Shown: positions 9,401 through 16,745 of the stretch, piece by piece
Layout: each line of letters opens with the position of its first letter
How positions within the stretch are numbered: position 1 is the first letter of the stretch
From: a bacterium
GTDB lineage: Bacteria; Armatimonadota; UBA5829
NCBI GenBank assembly: GCA_021371935.1
Contig: JAJFVF010000004.1
Location: 124,001 to 188,000, forward strand
DNA: 64,000 bases
Reading direction: 5' to 3'
Position numbers and translations under genes: made by a program
The notes under the pieces: generated by a model
What the model saw: the letters and a program-made list of their open reading frames with translations, nothing else
What the model was told of the DNA's origin: nothing
Database searches by the model: none

Positions 9401-10285
9401 CGTCTTATGGTCCGTCTCGTAGTGCTTTGTTTTGGAGTCGTCGACTATTGTAAGGCCGTCCCAGTAGGTCATAAGTCCTTCGGTAAAGTGATATGCCTTC
9501 TCATAATTAGTCGTAGAAAATTCTGTGGCGTAGGGAGGATCGAAATAGGCAAGGTCTACTTTGGCATCCTTCACGGCATCATTGATATCCTTGCAGGATG
9601 CCTTGCACTCTTTGCCATTATCGAAGATGAGTGCGTTGATACGCGCAACATTATTTGAAAAGCGTTCCTTGAACTCATCGGGCGTGTCCTGGCGTTTGCC
9701 ATAATCCGTAGATGAGGAAAAGTGCCCGAAACCGCCCTTGCCACCGACACAAGCCTTTCCCAGAGCAAATAATGCGATGTCCTTCTTATAGCCTGAAAGC
9801 GCATCGATATTCGCTCGAATGTTGTCGACGATGGCGTGGACACCATCAGCGAAAAACAACCCCTTGAAGTTGTCACGAACGAACGTGCCAGCCTTGGAAT
9901 TGTTCGCAAGAAGCGCATCAAGCTCTTCCTGATCGATCCTAACGGAGTTGTTTTCAATGATAGCCCGAGCGGCGTGGTAGCTGTAGTGAAGCCGGTCATT
10001 TGCAACAACGCGCAGCCCCTTGGTCTTATACATATACGCCACGACCGCCGAACCGGAAAATGCGTCGAGGACTGAGCCAATGTCTTCCGGTGTATGCTTC
10101 CATATCCAGTCGACAAGCTTCTGCTTTGAACCTATGTAATTAGTTACGTACTTCGGCCGCTCGTCCGACGGCAATTCCTCCGTGACAAGCTCCGCTGCCT
10201 GTGCGAGAAGAATCTCAAGGTGGCGCGAAGCATCCGTCTCAAGTAGAAATGCCAGCCGATCAAGGTCCGTGGCGAAAAGCTGCAT
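6437..10285 (-). CDS. Virion polyprotein: two adenine DNA methylase domains, protease and scaffold
   Basis: A 1282-residue protein of unusual make-up. Residues 45-370 are a D12-class (Dam-like) adenine methyltransferase domain with the motif YIGSKQKLVDW, the motif I segment LDAFSGSAVVAYMY and the catalytic YFDPPYATEF near residue 250. Residues 373-390 carry a CxxxG...CPAC cluster. Residues 395-500 contain a YRVRDPKQF...GWTMDKAKEW domain of the kind found in XkdF-like phage proteins. A second methylase domain follows at about 520-880 (LDAFSGGANVAYHF; YLDPPYITQF near 745). Residues 900-1110 look like a capsid maturation protease region with a conserved DLKHSQDLTD segment and a four-Cys knuckle (ECSVCGKM). 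A coiled coil and charged tail complete it, as in scaffolds. It starts 40 bases below promoter copy A, with GGAG before the ATG. Both DPPY sites appear intact. Confidence 0.8.
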   Translation of the reverse strand: MQLFATDLDRLAFLLETDASRHLEILLAQAAELVTEELPSDERPKYVTNYIGSKQKLVDWIWKHTPEDIGSVLDAFSGSAVVAYMYKTKGLRVVANDRLHYSYHAARAIIENNSVRIDQEELDALLANNSKAGTFVRDNFKGLFFADGVHAIVDNIRANIDALSGYKKDIALFALGKACVGGKGGFGHFSSSTDYGKRQDTPDEFKERFSNNVARINALIFDNGKECKASCKDINDAVKDAKVDLAYFDPPYATEFSTTNYEKAYHFTEGLMTYWDGLTIVDDSKTKHYETDHKTVTKANAGEFFSTFLANAKHIPNWLISYRDHAYPNEAEMKDIISANGMESRISSQQHHYNISSRHSENSEAIERLFVCSRSGKLKQSAGFCPACSQMQAQAIWDETENEIRYRVRDPKQFEPESFRRKALDGVDGVSIVIGRLKDEFIPEAHDPKSTVLQAYRFAKKSEQNPDGWTMDKAKEWIKDHEQPVSEAEVRIEENMQALADATLADEVDLLSCQAGEDPVRVTGFMGNKFMMLGWIERQVPKEAKTLLDAFSGGANVAYHFKRKGMQVIANDLLLYPYHIARAVVENSHETLTDEDIERILSSNASAGTFIVDNFHGYYYTKKVLAWLDQVWANIQKLPGYKKDLALAVLGNTVKAKSMFGQFHRSKLNLKSELDYDSEMEADAGIKENQLVNIPVASMVESFKRYANQLNKLVFDNGQECKAFHGDAVEAVRKFGADVLYLDPPYITQFSNNDYEYSLHFVEGLMNRWADKTLLNDNRRSYQSRTHYDRDSIRSLIESLATEARGKYGTVIMSYRDKAFPTEKEIRDIFSERLGNVSVRGMDVEYGIVLGKDTEGKTGRELLFISSKSSGAPNTAAALLPANCHTSIPVEVCIAGSEQLSADAIDINPNAGDPQFGFIMCRVGTNKNGDHFTPEELSTRCTTAINKKIDLKHSQDLTDIVGGIIASEFVEDETGGRIECVGELYVADTPTAALAYKLMKKGIISQVSMECDYEAGECSVCGKMMTNKNDYCIHLRKYKGAEYQGKPVFEILHGVTFTGLGLLDRKGADENARITQVASQEATHTSSGGSPLEDDKKTIDEQHEDAAKKGAPGGAAPVDDKARIKELEDENKQLKQQVLDLQQQVQELEAASKAAANKTRAQNLIAKLEKSGIMFASNEEREKELGRLAELSDDAFAATEAAFDKAIQAKPECPEKGSETKGGDDQGKSKASSKESGALRSDAGVRPLDVDDTKTSLEDKLKSGFMAAYHDRIGLAKDQNTK

Positions 10286-10324
10286 GTATCACTCCGACAT
10301 TCAGTAGGCCAAAACAGAAAGGCC

Positions 10325-10368
10325 CTCTACTTTGTTATTTACTACTGACATCCACAGAGTGTCGGAAT
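10325..10368 (-). promoter_or_regulatory. Prophage promoter motif, copy A
   Basis: On the minus strand CGACACT (10364-10358) and TAGTAAATAAC (10344-10334) are separated by exactly 13 bases. Read as a promoter, CGACAC and TAAATA are 17 bases apart and a G-rich start (AGAGGG) follows. It is one of four copies in the window with identical spacing. It lies about 40-80 bases upstream of the methylase/protease polyprotein start at 10285. Confidence 0.7.
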
Positions 10369-10459
10369 GATTTTTGTGTGTACAGGTGCCTGGAGACTAT
10401 CTCTCCAATATTTACCGGAAACACATGCGGAGTGGTGAAACTGTTTTATGCGCCTCACT

Positions 10460-10630
10460 TTGGGGCTGATCTTTTGGAGGAAAGATGCGATGCAACCTTT
10501 GAGGCGAGGACTCATCCGCCTCGACTATATTGTATCGCCACGCGTCCAGCGGTACGGCGACATTGTCGCCCGGTGATACTCGAGGCAGTCTTCAGGCCAG
10601 CCACTTGATAGCGCTTTCCGCCGCTGGACC
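10460..10630 (-). pseudogene. Decayed second copy of the 112-residue gene at 11347-11685
   Basis: Read on the minus strand, this stretch translates to fragments matching the C-terminal half of the small protein encoded at 11347-11685. The clearest match is LEYHRATMSPY, identical in both. A later IVEADESS stretch corresponds to IIEIDEYSS. One inserted base in the fragment (GCCTGAAGAC against CCTGAAGAC) breaks the frame, and an in-frame TAG follows. The left-hand coding part is missing, and the fragment begins directly behind the ferritin-like gene. This is a duplicated and degraded gene remnant, as seen in arrays of immunity or effector genes. The intact homologue is about 0.9 kb away on the same strand. 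Confidence 0.7.
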
Positions 10631-10637
10631 GTCAGTG

Positions 10638-11222
10638 TTACATTCCCATCTCGCCCATTTCCAGGACATGGGTGAACATCATGTGGTGCATCCTAGTCTG
10701 CATTAGAACTGTATCAAGCACCTGTCTGGTGGTCTTGTTGTCGGTGTTCTTGATGAGCCACACATACTTTGGAATCGACTGCGCCTCTATATCCCGGCCG
10801 ATTTCGTAAGCTTGCCTTACCGACTCCGATTTCTTCACTGGCGGCGTCTCGACCCCAGGTGCTATGCCGTAGGCTTTGAACAACCCTCCTATCCAGGTTA
10901 TGTGGTTCTGCTCCTGGGGAATGATCATCATATACGGCATTCTGACGTGATACTTGTCCTCATCCGCTGTATATTGGGCTTGAGACAGCTTCTCAAGCGC
11001 GAAGATGGCTTTCAGCCTGGCTATCCACTCGGCGCTCTTTGGGTAAGGCAGTTTATCAGGTATCTGGCCGTTCCATCCATTCGGAATTCTCCCGGTTCCG
11101 CCGCACATAGGGCACATCATTCCGCCGCCACCCATCATGCCTCCGCCCATTTGTGCTGAGGTTGATGTGCACAGCAAGACTATCGCCAAACCAATCGCGG
11201 CTGTGGTTGTGTGTTGTCGCAT
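10638..11222 (-). CDS. Exported ferritin-like domain protein
   Basis: A 194-residue protein with a signal peptide (MRQHTTTAAIGLAIVLLC, cleavage probably after TSAQ), then a glycine- and methionine-rich stretch with a CPMC pair, then a helical domain. The segment YMMIIPQEQNHITWIGGLF carries the ExxH pattern of ferritin-like or DUF2202-like four-helix proteins, and a second helix holds RMHHMMFTHVLEM. Such proteins may bind iron or other metals outside the cytoplasm. The gene has its own ribosome site (GGAGGAC) and wide gaps on both sides, so it looks like an accessory cargo gene among the late genes rather than a virion part. The metal and the role are inference. Confidence 0.68.
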   Translation of the reverse strand: MRQHTTTAAIGLAIVLLCTSTSAQMGGGMMGGGGMMCPMCGGTGRIPNGWNGQIPDKLPYPKSAEWIARLKAIFALEKLSQAQYTADEDKYHVRMPYMMIIPQEQNHITWIGGLFKAYGIAPGVETPPVKKSESVRQAYEIGRDIEAQSIPKYVWLIKNTDNKTTRQVLDTVLMQTRMHHMMFTHVLEMGEMGM

Positions 11223-11346
11223 AGCATAGTCCTCCGTTTAGTCATTGCTGATATGATACCCATTTCCTGTCTTGTCTGAGATTCGGGGTAGCAGCAGTCT
11301 CGAAGACACCTAACTTAGAGCCTCGGCGATGGTGTCTGTTATGTGA

Positions 11347-11685
11347 TCAATCCGGAAGATTGATTTTCTGGAGTACGGAGGCCGCGCAGGCTTCCGCCGA
11401 CGAGTACTCGTCGATCTCGATTATCTCCCCACGCATCCCAATATACGGCGACATCGTCGCCCGATGATATTCGAGGAAGTCTTCAGGCAGCGACTTGATA
11501 TCATTTTCTACGAGCCGGTTAATGATCCAGTCGGCATCTTCGGCAAAATCGTCGTTGCCAGGCAAGTATTCCATGATGATATCGAGACCAGGTCCGGGTC
11601 CTTGCACCCAGACACCGATTGGTTCGTAATGCGGATCGGTGTCACGGTCACGCAGGGCATACTCTATCATATACCTAAGCCGCAT
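11347..11685 (-). CDS. Small acidic protein following the MuF polyprotein, possible immunity-type gene
   Basis: About 112 residues from ATG 11685 (MRLRYMIEYALRDRD), chosen because AGAGG lies just upstream. The longer frame reads into the previous gene. It is acidic and contains VWVQGPGPGLDIIMEYL and DFLEYHRATMSPYIGM. I know no family for it. It overlaps the preceding 160-residue gene by 11 bases, so both are probably translated with the MuF polyprotein. A decayed second copy lies at 10460-10630. Small acidic proteins in this place, with relics next to them, recall immunity genes of polymorphic toxin loci, but nothing in the sequence proves that role. Confidence 0.6.
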   Translation of the reverse strand: MRLRYMIEYALRDRDTDPHYEPIGVWVQGPGPGLDIIMEYLPGNDDFAEDADWIINRLVENDIKSLPEDFLEYHRATMSPYIGMRGEIIEIDEYSSAEACAASVLQKINLPD

Positions 11686-12157
11686 TCCATTCCTCTGCGA
11701 TCCGCACATGCTCCGCAAGAAGCTGAGCGTCAATCTGCTCAAACATAGCTCTGTTCTCAGCCTTGTAATGCTGCCAGTCTTTCCAATCCGCGACCATCTC
11801 AACATCCTGTGCAGGAAACAGCAGTTCTATATGAAACTCACGCCCACGATCATCAGTTAAGTCGATAAGATATCCATCGTTCTGACCCCAATCCACAACT
11901 TTGATAGTGTGAGCATATTGCCAGCCATTGTTGTAACCAGCCGATTTGAATAACAGCCAGAAATCAGTCTTTGTTACGTTGCCTGCAATATCAAAATGCG
12001 GAGCTATACGTGTGACAATGTAGCTGTCTATAAGGCCAAAGCCGAGTGGTTCGTCATTACCCTCTCGCATTTCCATACAGGAGCCAGTCGTATTAAATTC
12101 ATCAAAGAGCTTCTGCAGCTTTGCCTTTTCACTTGCTATGAACTCATTTAAAATCAT
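11675..12157 (-). CDS. Protein translationally coupled to the MuF polyprotein, candidate immunity protein
   Basis: A 160-residue, mostly acidic protein starting MILNEFIASEKAKLQKLFDE. Its ATG overlaps the stop codon of the giant MuF gene as ATGA, the tightest possible coupling. The centre contains aromatic-rich strands (TKTDFWLLFKSAGYNNGW) and the C-terminus is a Trp- and Ala-rich helix. I do not recognise the family. In temperate phages the C-terminal parts of MuF proteins may be toxins, and the next gene then encodes the cognate immunity protein. This gene is in the right place and of the right size for that, but the function is inference. Confidence 0.6.
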   Translation of the reverse strand: MILNEFIASEKAKLQKLFDEFNTTGSCMEMREGNDEPLGFGLIDSYIVTRIAPHFDIAGNVTKTDFWLLFKSAGYNNGWQYAHTIKVVDWGQNDGYLIDLTDDRGREFHIELLFPAQDVEMVADWKDWQHYKAENRAMFEQIDAQLLAEHVRIAEEWNAA

Positions 12158-15100
12158 ATGTCTATTACCAGTTCCTCGATTTTACGTCCATCCGGCATGG
12201 TTGATATGCCATGTTTCTTGAATACATCAAGAACGCTTTTCCTTTCGCCCTGACCGTGAACCACAATGTTTTCCAAGTTATCTAAAAGCGTAATCGAATA
12301 CTTGAAGATGGTCTCGTTGCTGGAGTTGCGCGAGAAGTTCTTCCATGTTGCTGAGTCGCTCCCGCGATTACTCGAAACATAGTCGTCCTTGACCTTGCCG
12401 AATGCGTCGTGATTGTAGCTTACCGCGTCCATCCGCCTGAGGAGCCGTTTCTTGAAGTAGAAACCGACATCTGTTGAATATGCAGATGGCGATTTCTTTA
12501 TGCGGGTGAATACGTAGCTTGCGCCGCCACTGTTCATATCGGACTCGGGTGACATTCCACCAGGCATGACACCCGCTCTGAGTTTCTCAACAGTGCTTAT
12601 CATAGCCCCATTATTCTCAAGTACCGTATCAAGAAACTCGCCTATGCTCTCGCCGTTCGTGAGACGATGATACAAGCTGTAGCCTTTCATCTGCTTCTCG
12701 ATGTCGGCATCTGATATATCGAAGCGATACTGATGCCTGTAACCTCCGGCGATCTTCGCGTCTTTGAAACCGAGCTGATATTCACCGACGGGATCATATC
12801 CCGGCATTTTGGTGATGTCGGAGACACCGAGACGCTGCTCCCAGAAACCGCGCATCGCTTGGACACGTTCGGTCTTCGTTGCGTTGCGCCCGTCAAGACC
12901 GGAGATCATACGAGCATAATCAGGCTCGCGGTCGGCTTTCGTAACATAAGCTTGCTTCGTAAGATACATTATCTCAGCATCTTCGGCGTCGGCTATGTTT
13001 GTTTTCAGGCCGAGCTTTTCAATGTTGTCGAGCGCCCTGTCCAGGCTCTTTGCGTCCGGCCTCTCGTCAACGATAATCTCGAGTTCTCCGCGCTGCGCAT
13101 AATGGTTCTTCTCTGACCACGGCCGATAGACCGCTCTGACACCATCACCGAAATCCACTTCATACTGCTCCCCGTCATTCATAGACCTGCCTCGAAACAT
13201 CGAACTGTTACCGACAGACTCTTTGTCGATGGAAAGCTCACCTTTTGCAAGTGTCCGCTTTTCCATAAGCACCTTGGTCTTGCGGACTGTAAAATCGATA
13301 TCCTTACTCTCACCTTTTTTGGGCAGGCTTTTCCGAAGATATGTCTCGAACTTCCCGGCAACGGGTTTTCTTTCCCTGACAGCTTCCTGTATCCTCTCTA
13401 TCCAGTCGACGTAGGCTGTCGCCATCTCGCGCACATCCGGATCGTCGGATTTGGCAAGTTTCTTCAGCGCAGGAAGATGCTTGTTCAGTTTATCTACTTT
13501 GGACTTGTTATAGTTGCCATCCTGCGAATGATAGTTTATGGTCTTCACTGCAAGAAGGATATCATCAGCGAACTCGTCCTCAGCAAGCGGCTCACCGACT
13601 TTGACGACGCTTACCTGACGATTGGATTTCCTGAGTGCGGGTAGGATCTTGGCTTCAGATTCGGGCCGAAGCTTCATCTTTACAACAGTGCGGGTCTTGC
13701 CTTTTACTGTCTCCGTGAAAACGAGGGCGGTCTGATCTTCAATATCGAATTCGTCTATTGGCAGCGATTTGCCCTGCCAGCCGAGAATACGAGCCTCCTC
13801 AATAATCTGCTCCTCGGCTTTACCGATACGGACTACTGTTTGCGCTTCTGCGATATCCTCGAACTTGTAACCCTTCTTACCGAGGATATCGGAGTAGAAT
13901 GACTCGAAATCACTGCGCATGTTGTGCTTACGGGCAAGGGCCAGGTCGTAGAATGCCTTTTTCTTCAGTTCGTCGCCAGCGAATCGGCCCTCGACATACG
14001 GACAGATCAGAGTGAGGTAATCATCGTCAGATATCTTCTCCACCTCGCGAATGCAGCGCAGAGTGACCGACGGATCGACCGTCACTTTTCCCTGCTTTAC
14101 CGCACGAAACAGAGTGTTGTAGAACGGCTCACTCTCCCCGCAGGCTCCGTTCGGGTGGTAGTCGATGGAGAGCTTGTCCGAGCCAAGAAACTTGAAGAGT
14201 TGAGCCTTATCTATACCGTAGACCTTGCCGTCCTTTGTCCGCAGGAACTGCTTTGCATGGCCGTCATGGTTTGAGATAAGCCAGTCGATCACGTGCTCAC
14301 GCTGGACCTGCGCTATATCATCCGCTGAAAGCTCAGTAATGTCGAAGCTGGAGAAGTCGGACTTTGCCGCCAGCTTACCGCGCCACATCTGAATGGAACC
14401 TGTTCGACCATTGAGCTGGATCGTTCTGACTTCCATTGCATCCGGATCTATAAGACGCCCTATCTTGTATGCGGCTTCTTCGCCGTGCGCGATGAAATCG
14501 TCCGTTGATTCGCCCACCGGCTTGAAAAGCCACTTATCGCTGTTCTCATCGAGCCAGAACTCCTTCTCATGCGCCCCGCCGACTTTGGCCTTACCGACAT
14601 ACTTGAACTTCTCGGGCTTGCCTTTCTCAGTCCAAGCTGCATCGACTGCGTCAAACTCGGAAGTCTTCTTTGTAAATGTGTTCGGTGTCGCGACTGTGAC
14701 AGGCTGTGGGGCGACCTGTGGCTCCGGTGTAGGGACTGCCTTCGGCTGCGCTGCCTTGCCGGACTTACCCAGGTGTTTCTCGGCCCACTTTGCATGCTTC
14801 GCCTCGATACCTGCCTGAGCTGCCGATACCTTCGGGGTGTCCGTCTCCGTGAACAGGGTGACCAGTTCGTCTTTCGACGCCCACTGCCAGTGCTTGACTT
14901 TGGTCTGCTTTGCAAGGTCCTTTAGTTCCCCGGACTTTATCGCCGAGACCTGCTGGGCGAACGTAAGCTTCTTTAGCACGATCTCCTTTGCGTGCTGTTC
15001 GAGAACCGATGCCGGCAGTCCCAACTCTTTCGCCAGTTCCGCATCGGCGGCTTTCACTGAATCCAGGAATGATTGGTATTGCGTGGGCGAGGATGGCATC

Positions 15101-16734
15101 ACCACTTGCGATACCGTATCCTTGAGAGCCTGTTCTGCTTTCTTAAGCGCCTCCTGTTTTGCCGCGTCCAGAGCCTGCTGCTTGGCCTGTTCAGCCATCT
15201 GCTGACCCGCGGACTTCTCAAGAGCTTTGACGAGCTGCTCTTTGTTCTTCAGGGGCGGTATGCCATGTTTCTGCTTGGCAGCGATCAGGGCTTTGCCGGC
15301 AATACCGGAGTGGTTCACACCCGGCTCAAGACCGTCCAGCATATCGATGACTTCGCTCTTGGTGAGGTTCAGCGACACACCGTGCTGCTTGGCTATATCC
15401 TTGAGTTGGACCATTGTGAGACCGGAAAGATCGGTCTGAGGCGCAGCGTTCTTTGCGGCCTCCTCCAGAGCTTTGACTTGCTTGATCACCGCCTGCTTTT
15501 CGGCCAGCAGTGTCGCCAACTCGTCTTTACTCCGTAGCGCCGCGATGTTGTATTGCTTGATCTTCGCCTGGAGCGCAGCGCCGGAAAGATCACCGTGATT
15601 AACTCCCGGCTCGACACCATCCAGCAGCTTGATAAAATCAGACTTGGTGCGGGCGACGGCTATGCCGTTCTGTTTCGCCAGCGTCTGAAGCTGCTTTACG
15701 GTGAGTGTAGAAAGGTCGCCAATGTCGCCGGACTCGAATGCGCCCTTGAGCTGCTTTTCTTCTTCAATCTTCTGTTTTGCCTGAAGTTCTATTGCCTGCG
15801 GAGGGAGAATACATGCATTCTGACCAGGTGCGGCAGTCGCGCCAAGATATCCTCCACAGATAACCAGCGGCCAGGCAACGACATTCGTGCACCGGCAGTT
15901 GGGATGCGCTGGCTGATTGGGAAAGTGGTCCGTATCGAATACTTTGCCATCGAGACTGCCGCAGACCGGGCACATGCGCTCGTCTTCCATCGCCATCCAC
16001 TCGAGCTTCTGTATACCGACCTCTTTGTGAAACTTGATGCGACCCTGGTTGTGAGCGCGCAGGACTTCGGTGCGGGCAATCATCTCCATCCGATACTGCG
16101 CCTTGGAGAACACCTTGCTTCCGGCATTGCGAAACGATTCCTTGTCCTCAACGACTGTGCCGAGATCACGGACAATATCGTCAGCACCTTTGCCCGTGGC
16201 AATACCGGAAAGGATCGTACGCTTGATACCGTCTGAAAGCTCCCGATGCACATCGCCGGCAAGTACGAGGTTGTAGTTGGCCATGAAATCGAGGGCATCA
16301 GTGTCGATAAGGGTGAAGACGGATGTGGTGAGCTTGTCAATTCCGTCCGACGTAAGGTCACGGTAAAACGGCATCTGAGCAGCCGCGAACTCTCCGATGC
16401 CGTGATATACGCCGGAGTGAAACGATGCGCGGGAAGACTTGCGGAACATAAGAGTTTGCTCTTTCTTGAGCGTCTTCATCACGTCGCCTATCTCTGCATC
16501 CAGCTTCTCCAAGCCCTTTACTGCGGCGAGCTTGTTATCGGGTAATGAGCCGAGGCTTTTATAGGCCAGGAGCGCTCTGCTTACCTGTTCCTGCGCGGTC
16601 TGAAGGGACAGCGTGAGTTCATGCGCAACCTGCTCGGAGTAGAGGTCACGGGCAAGAAGGCTCTTCTGCGTTGCCTCTCGGATCGCCTGAGCTTGAGAGG
16701 TGGTATCGGCGATAGCGCACATTGATGCGTGCAT
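12154..16734 (-). CDS. Giant MuF-domain head polyprotein with DNA-binding repeats and a kinase-like domain
   Basis: About 1526 residues from the ATG at 16734, 12 bases after the portal gene and preceded by GAGG. Residues about 100-290 form the MuF (SPP1 gp7-like) minor head domain, ending with the typical CPVCGSLDGKVF...HPNCRC cluster. Residues 335-505 hold at least two similar SAP-like repeats, each ending DG(V/L)EPGVNH. A third shorter unit follows. Residues 690-950 resemble a PI3/4-kinase or HipA-like fold, with WLISNHDGHAKQFL and a later YGIDKAQLF segment in the places of the catalytic and metal-binding loops. The last 600 residues are unrecognised and finish with a compact region (SSNETIFKYSITLLDNLENI) that might be an effector domain. 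MuF proteins enter the capsid, so extra domains could be delivered with the DNA. Confidence 0.78.
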   Translation of the reverse strand: MHASMCAIADTTSQAQAIREATQKSLLARDLYSEQVAHELTLSLQTAQEQVSRALLAYKSLGSLPDNKLAAVKGLEKLDAEIGDVMKTLKKEQTLMFRKSSRASFHSGVYHGIGEFAAAQMPFYRDLTSDGIDKLTTSVFTLIDTDALDFMANYNLVLAGDVHRELSDGIKRTILSGIATGKGADDIVRDLGTVVEDKESFRNAGSKVFSKAQYRMEMIARTEVLRAHNQGRIKFHKEVGIQKLEWMAMEDERMCPVCGSLDGKVFDTDHFPNQPAHPNCRCTNVVAWPLVICGGYLGATAAPGQNACILPPQAIELQAKQKIEEEKQLKGAFESGDIGDLSTLTVKQLQTLAKQNGIAVARTKSDFIKLLDGVEPGVNHGDLSGAALQAKIKQYNIAALRSKDELATLLAEKQAVIKQVKALEEAAKNAAPQTDLSGLTMVQLKDIAKQHGVSLNLTKSEVIDMLDGLEPGVNHSGIAGKALIAAKQKHGIPPLKNKEQLVKALEKSAGQQMAEQAKQQALDAAKQEALKKAEQALKDTVSQVVMPSSPTQYQSFLDSVKAADAELAKELGLPASVLEQHAKEIVLKKLTFAQQVSAIKSGELKDLAKQTKVKHWQWASKDELVTLFTETDTPKVSAAQAGIEAKHAKWAEKHLGKSGKAAQPKAVPTPEPQVAPQPVTVATPNTFTKKTSEFDAVDAAWTEKGKPEKFKYVGKAKVGGAHEKEFWLDENSDKWLFKPVGESTDDFIAHGEEAAYKIGRLIDPDAMEVRTIQLNGRTGSIQMWRGKLAAKSDFSSFDITELSADDIAQVQREHVIDWLISNHDGHAKQFLRTKDGKVYGIDKAQLFKFLGSDKLSIDYHPNGACGESEPFYNTLFRAVKQGKVTVDPSVTLRCIREVEKISDDDYLTLICPYVEGRFAGDELKKKAFYDLALARKHNMRSDFESFYSDILGKKGYKFEDIAEAQTVVRIGKAEEQIIEEARILGWQGKSLPIDEFDIEDQTALVFTETVKGKTRTVVKMKLRPESEAKILPALRKSNRQVSVVKVGEPLAEDEFADDILLAVKTINYHSQDGNYNKSKVDKLNKHLPALKKLAKSDDPDVREMATAYVDWIERIQEAVRERKPVAGKFETYLRKSLPKKGESKDIDFTVRKTKVLMEKRTLAKGELSIDKESVGNSSMFRGRSMNDGEQYEVDFGDGVRAVYRPWSEKNHYAQRGELEIIVDERPDAKSLDRALDNIEKLGLKTNIADAEDAEIMYLTKQAYVTKADREPDYARMISGLDGRNATKTERVQAMRGFWEQRLGVSDITKMPGYDPVGEYQLGFKDAKIAGGYRHQYRFDISDADIEKQMKGYSLYHRLTNGESIGEFLDTVLENNGAMISTVEKLRAGVMPGGMSPESDMNSGGASYVFTRIKKSPSAYSTDVGFYFKKRLLRRMDAVSYNHDAFGKVKDDYVSSNRGSDSATWKNFSRNSSNETIFKYSITLLDNLENIVVHGQGERKSVLDVFKKHGISTMPDGRKIEELVIDI

Positions 16735-16745
16735 TATCCTCGCCC

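Larger units (their letters stand above)
10286..10637. other. Intergenic region between the polyprotein and ferritin-like genes
   Basis: This 352-base stretch has no intact gene. It holds promoter copy A (10325-10368), the polyprotein's ribosome site next to 10285, and on its upper half the decayed copy of the 112-residue gene described at 10460-10630. The sequence from about 10380 to 10455 shows nothing I can interpret. Confidence 0.6.
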
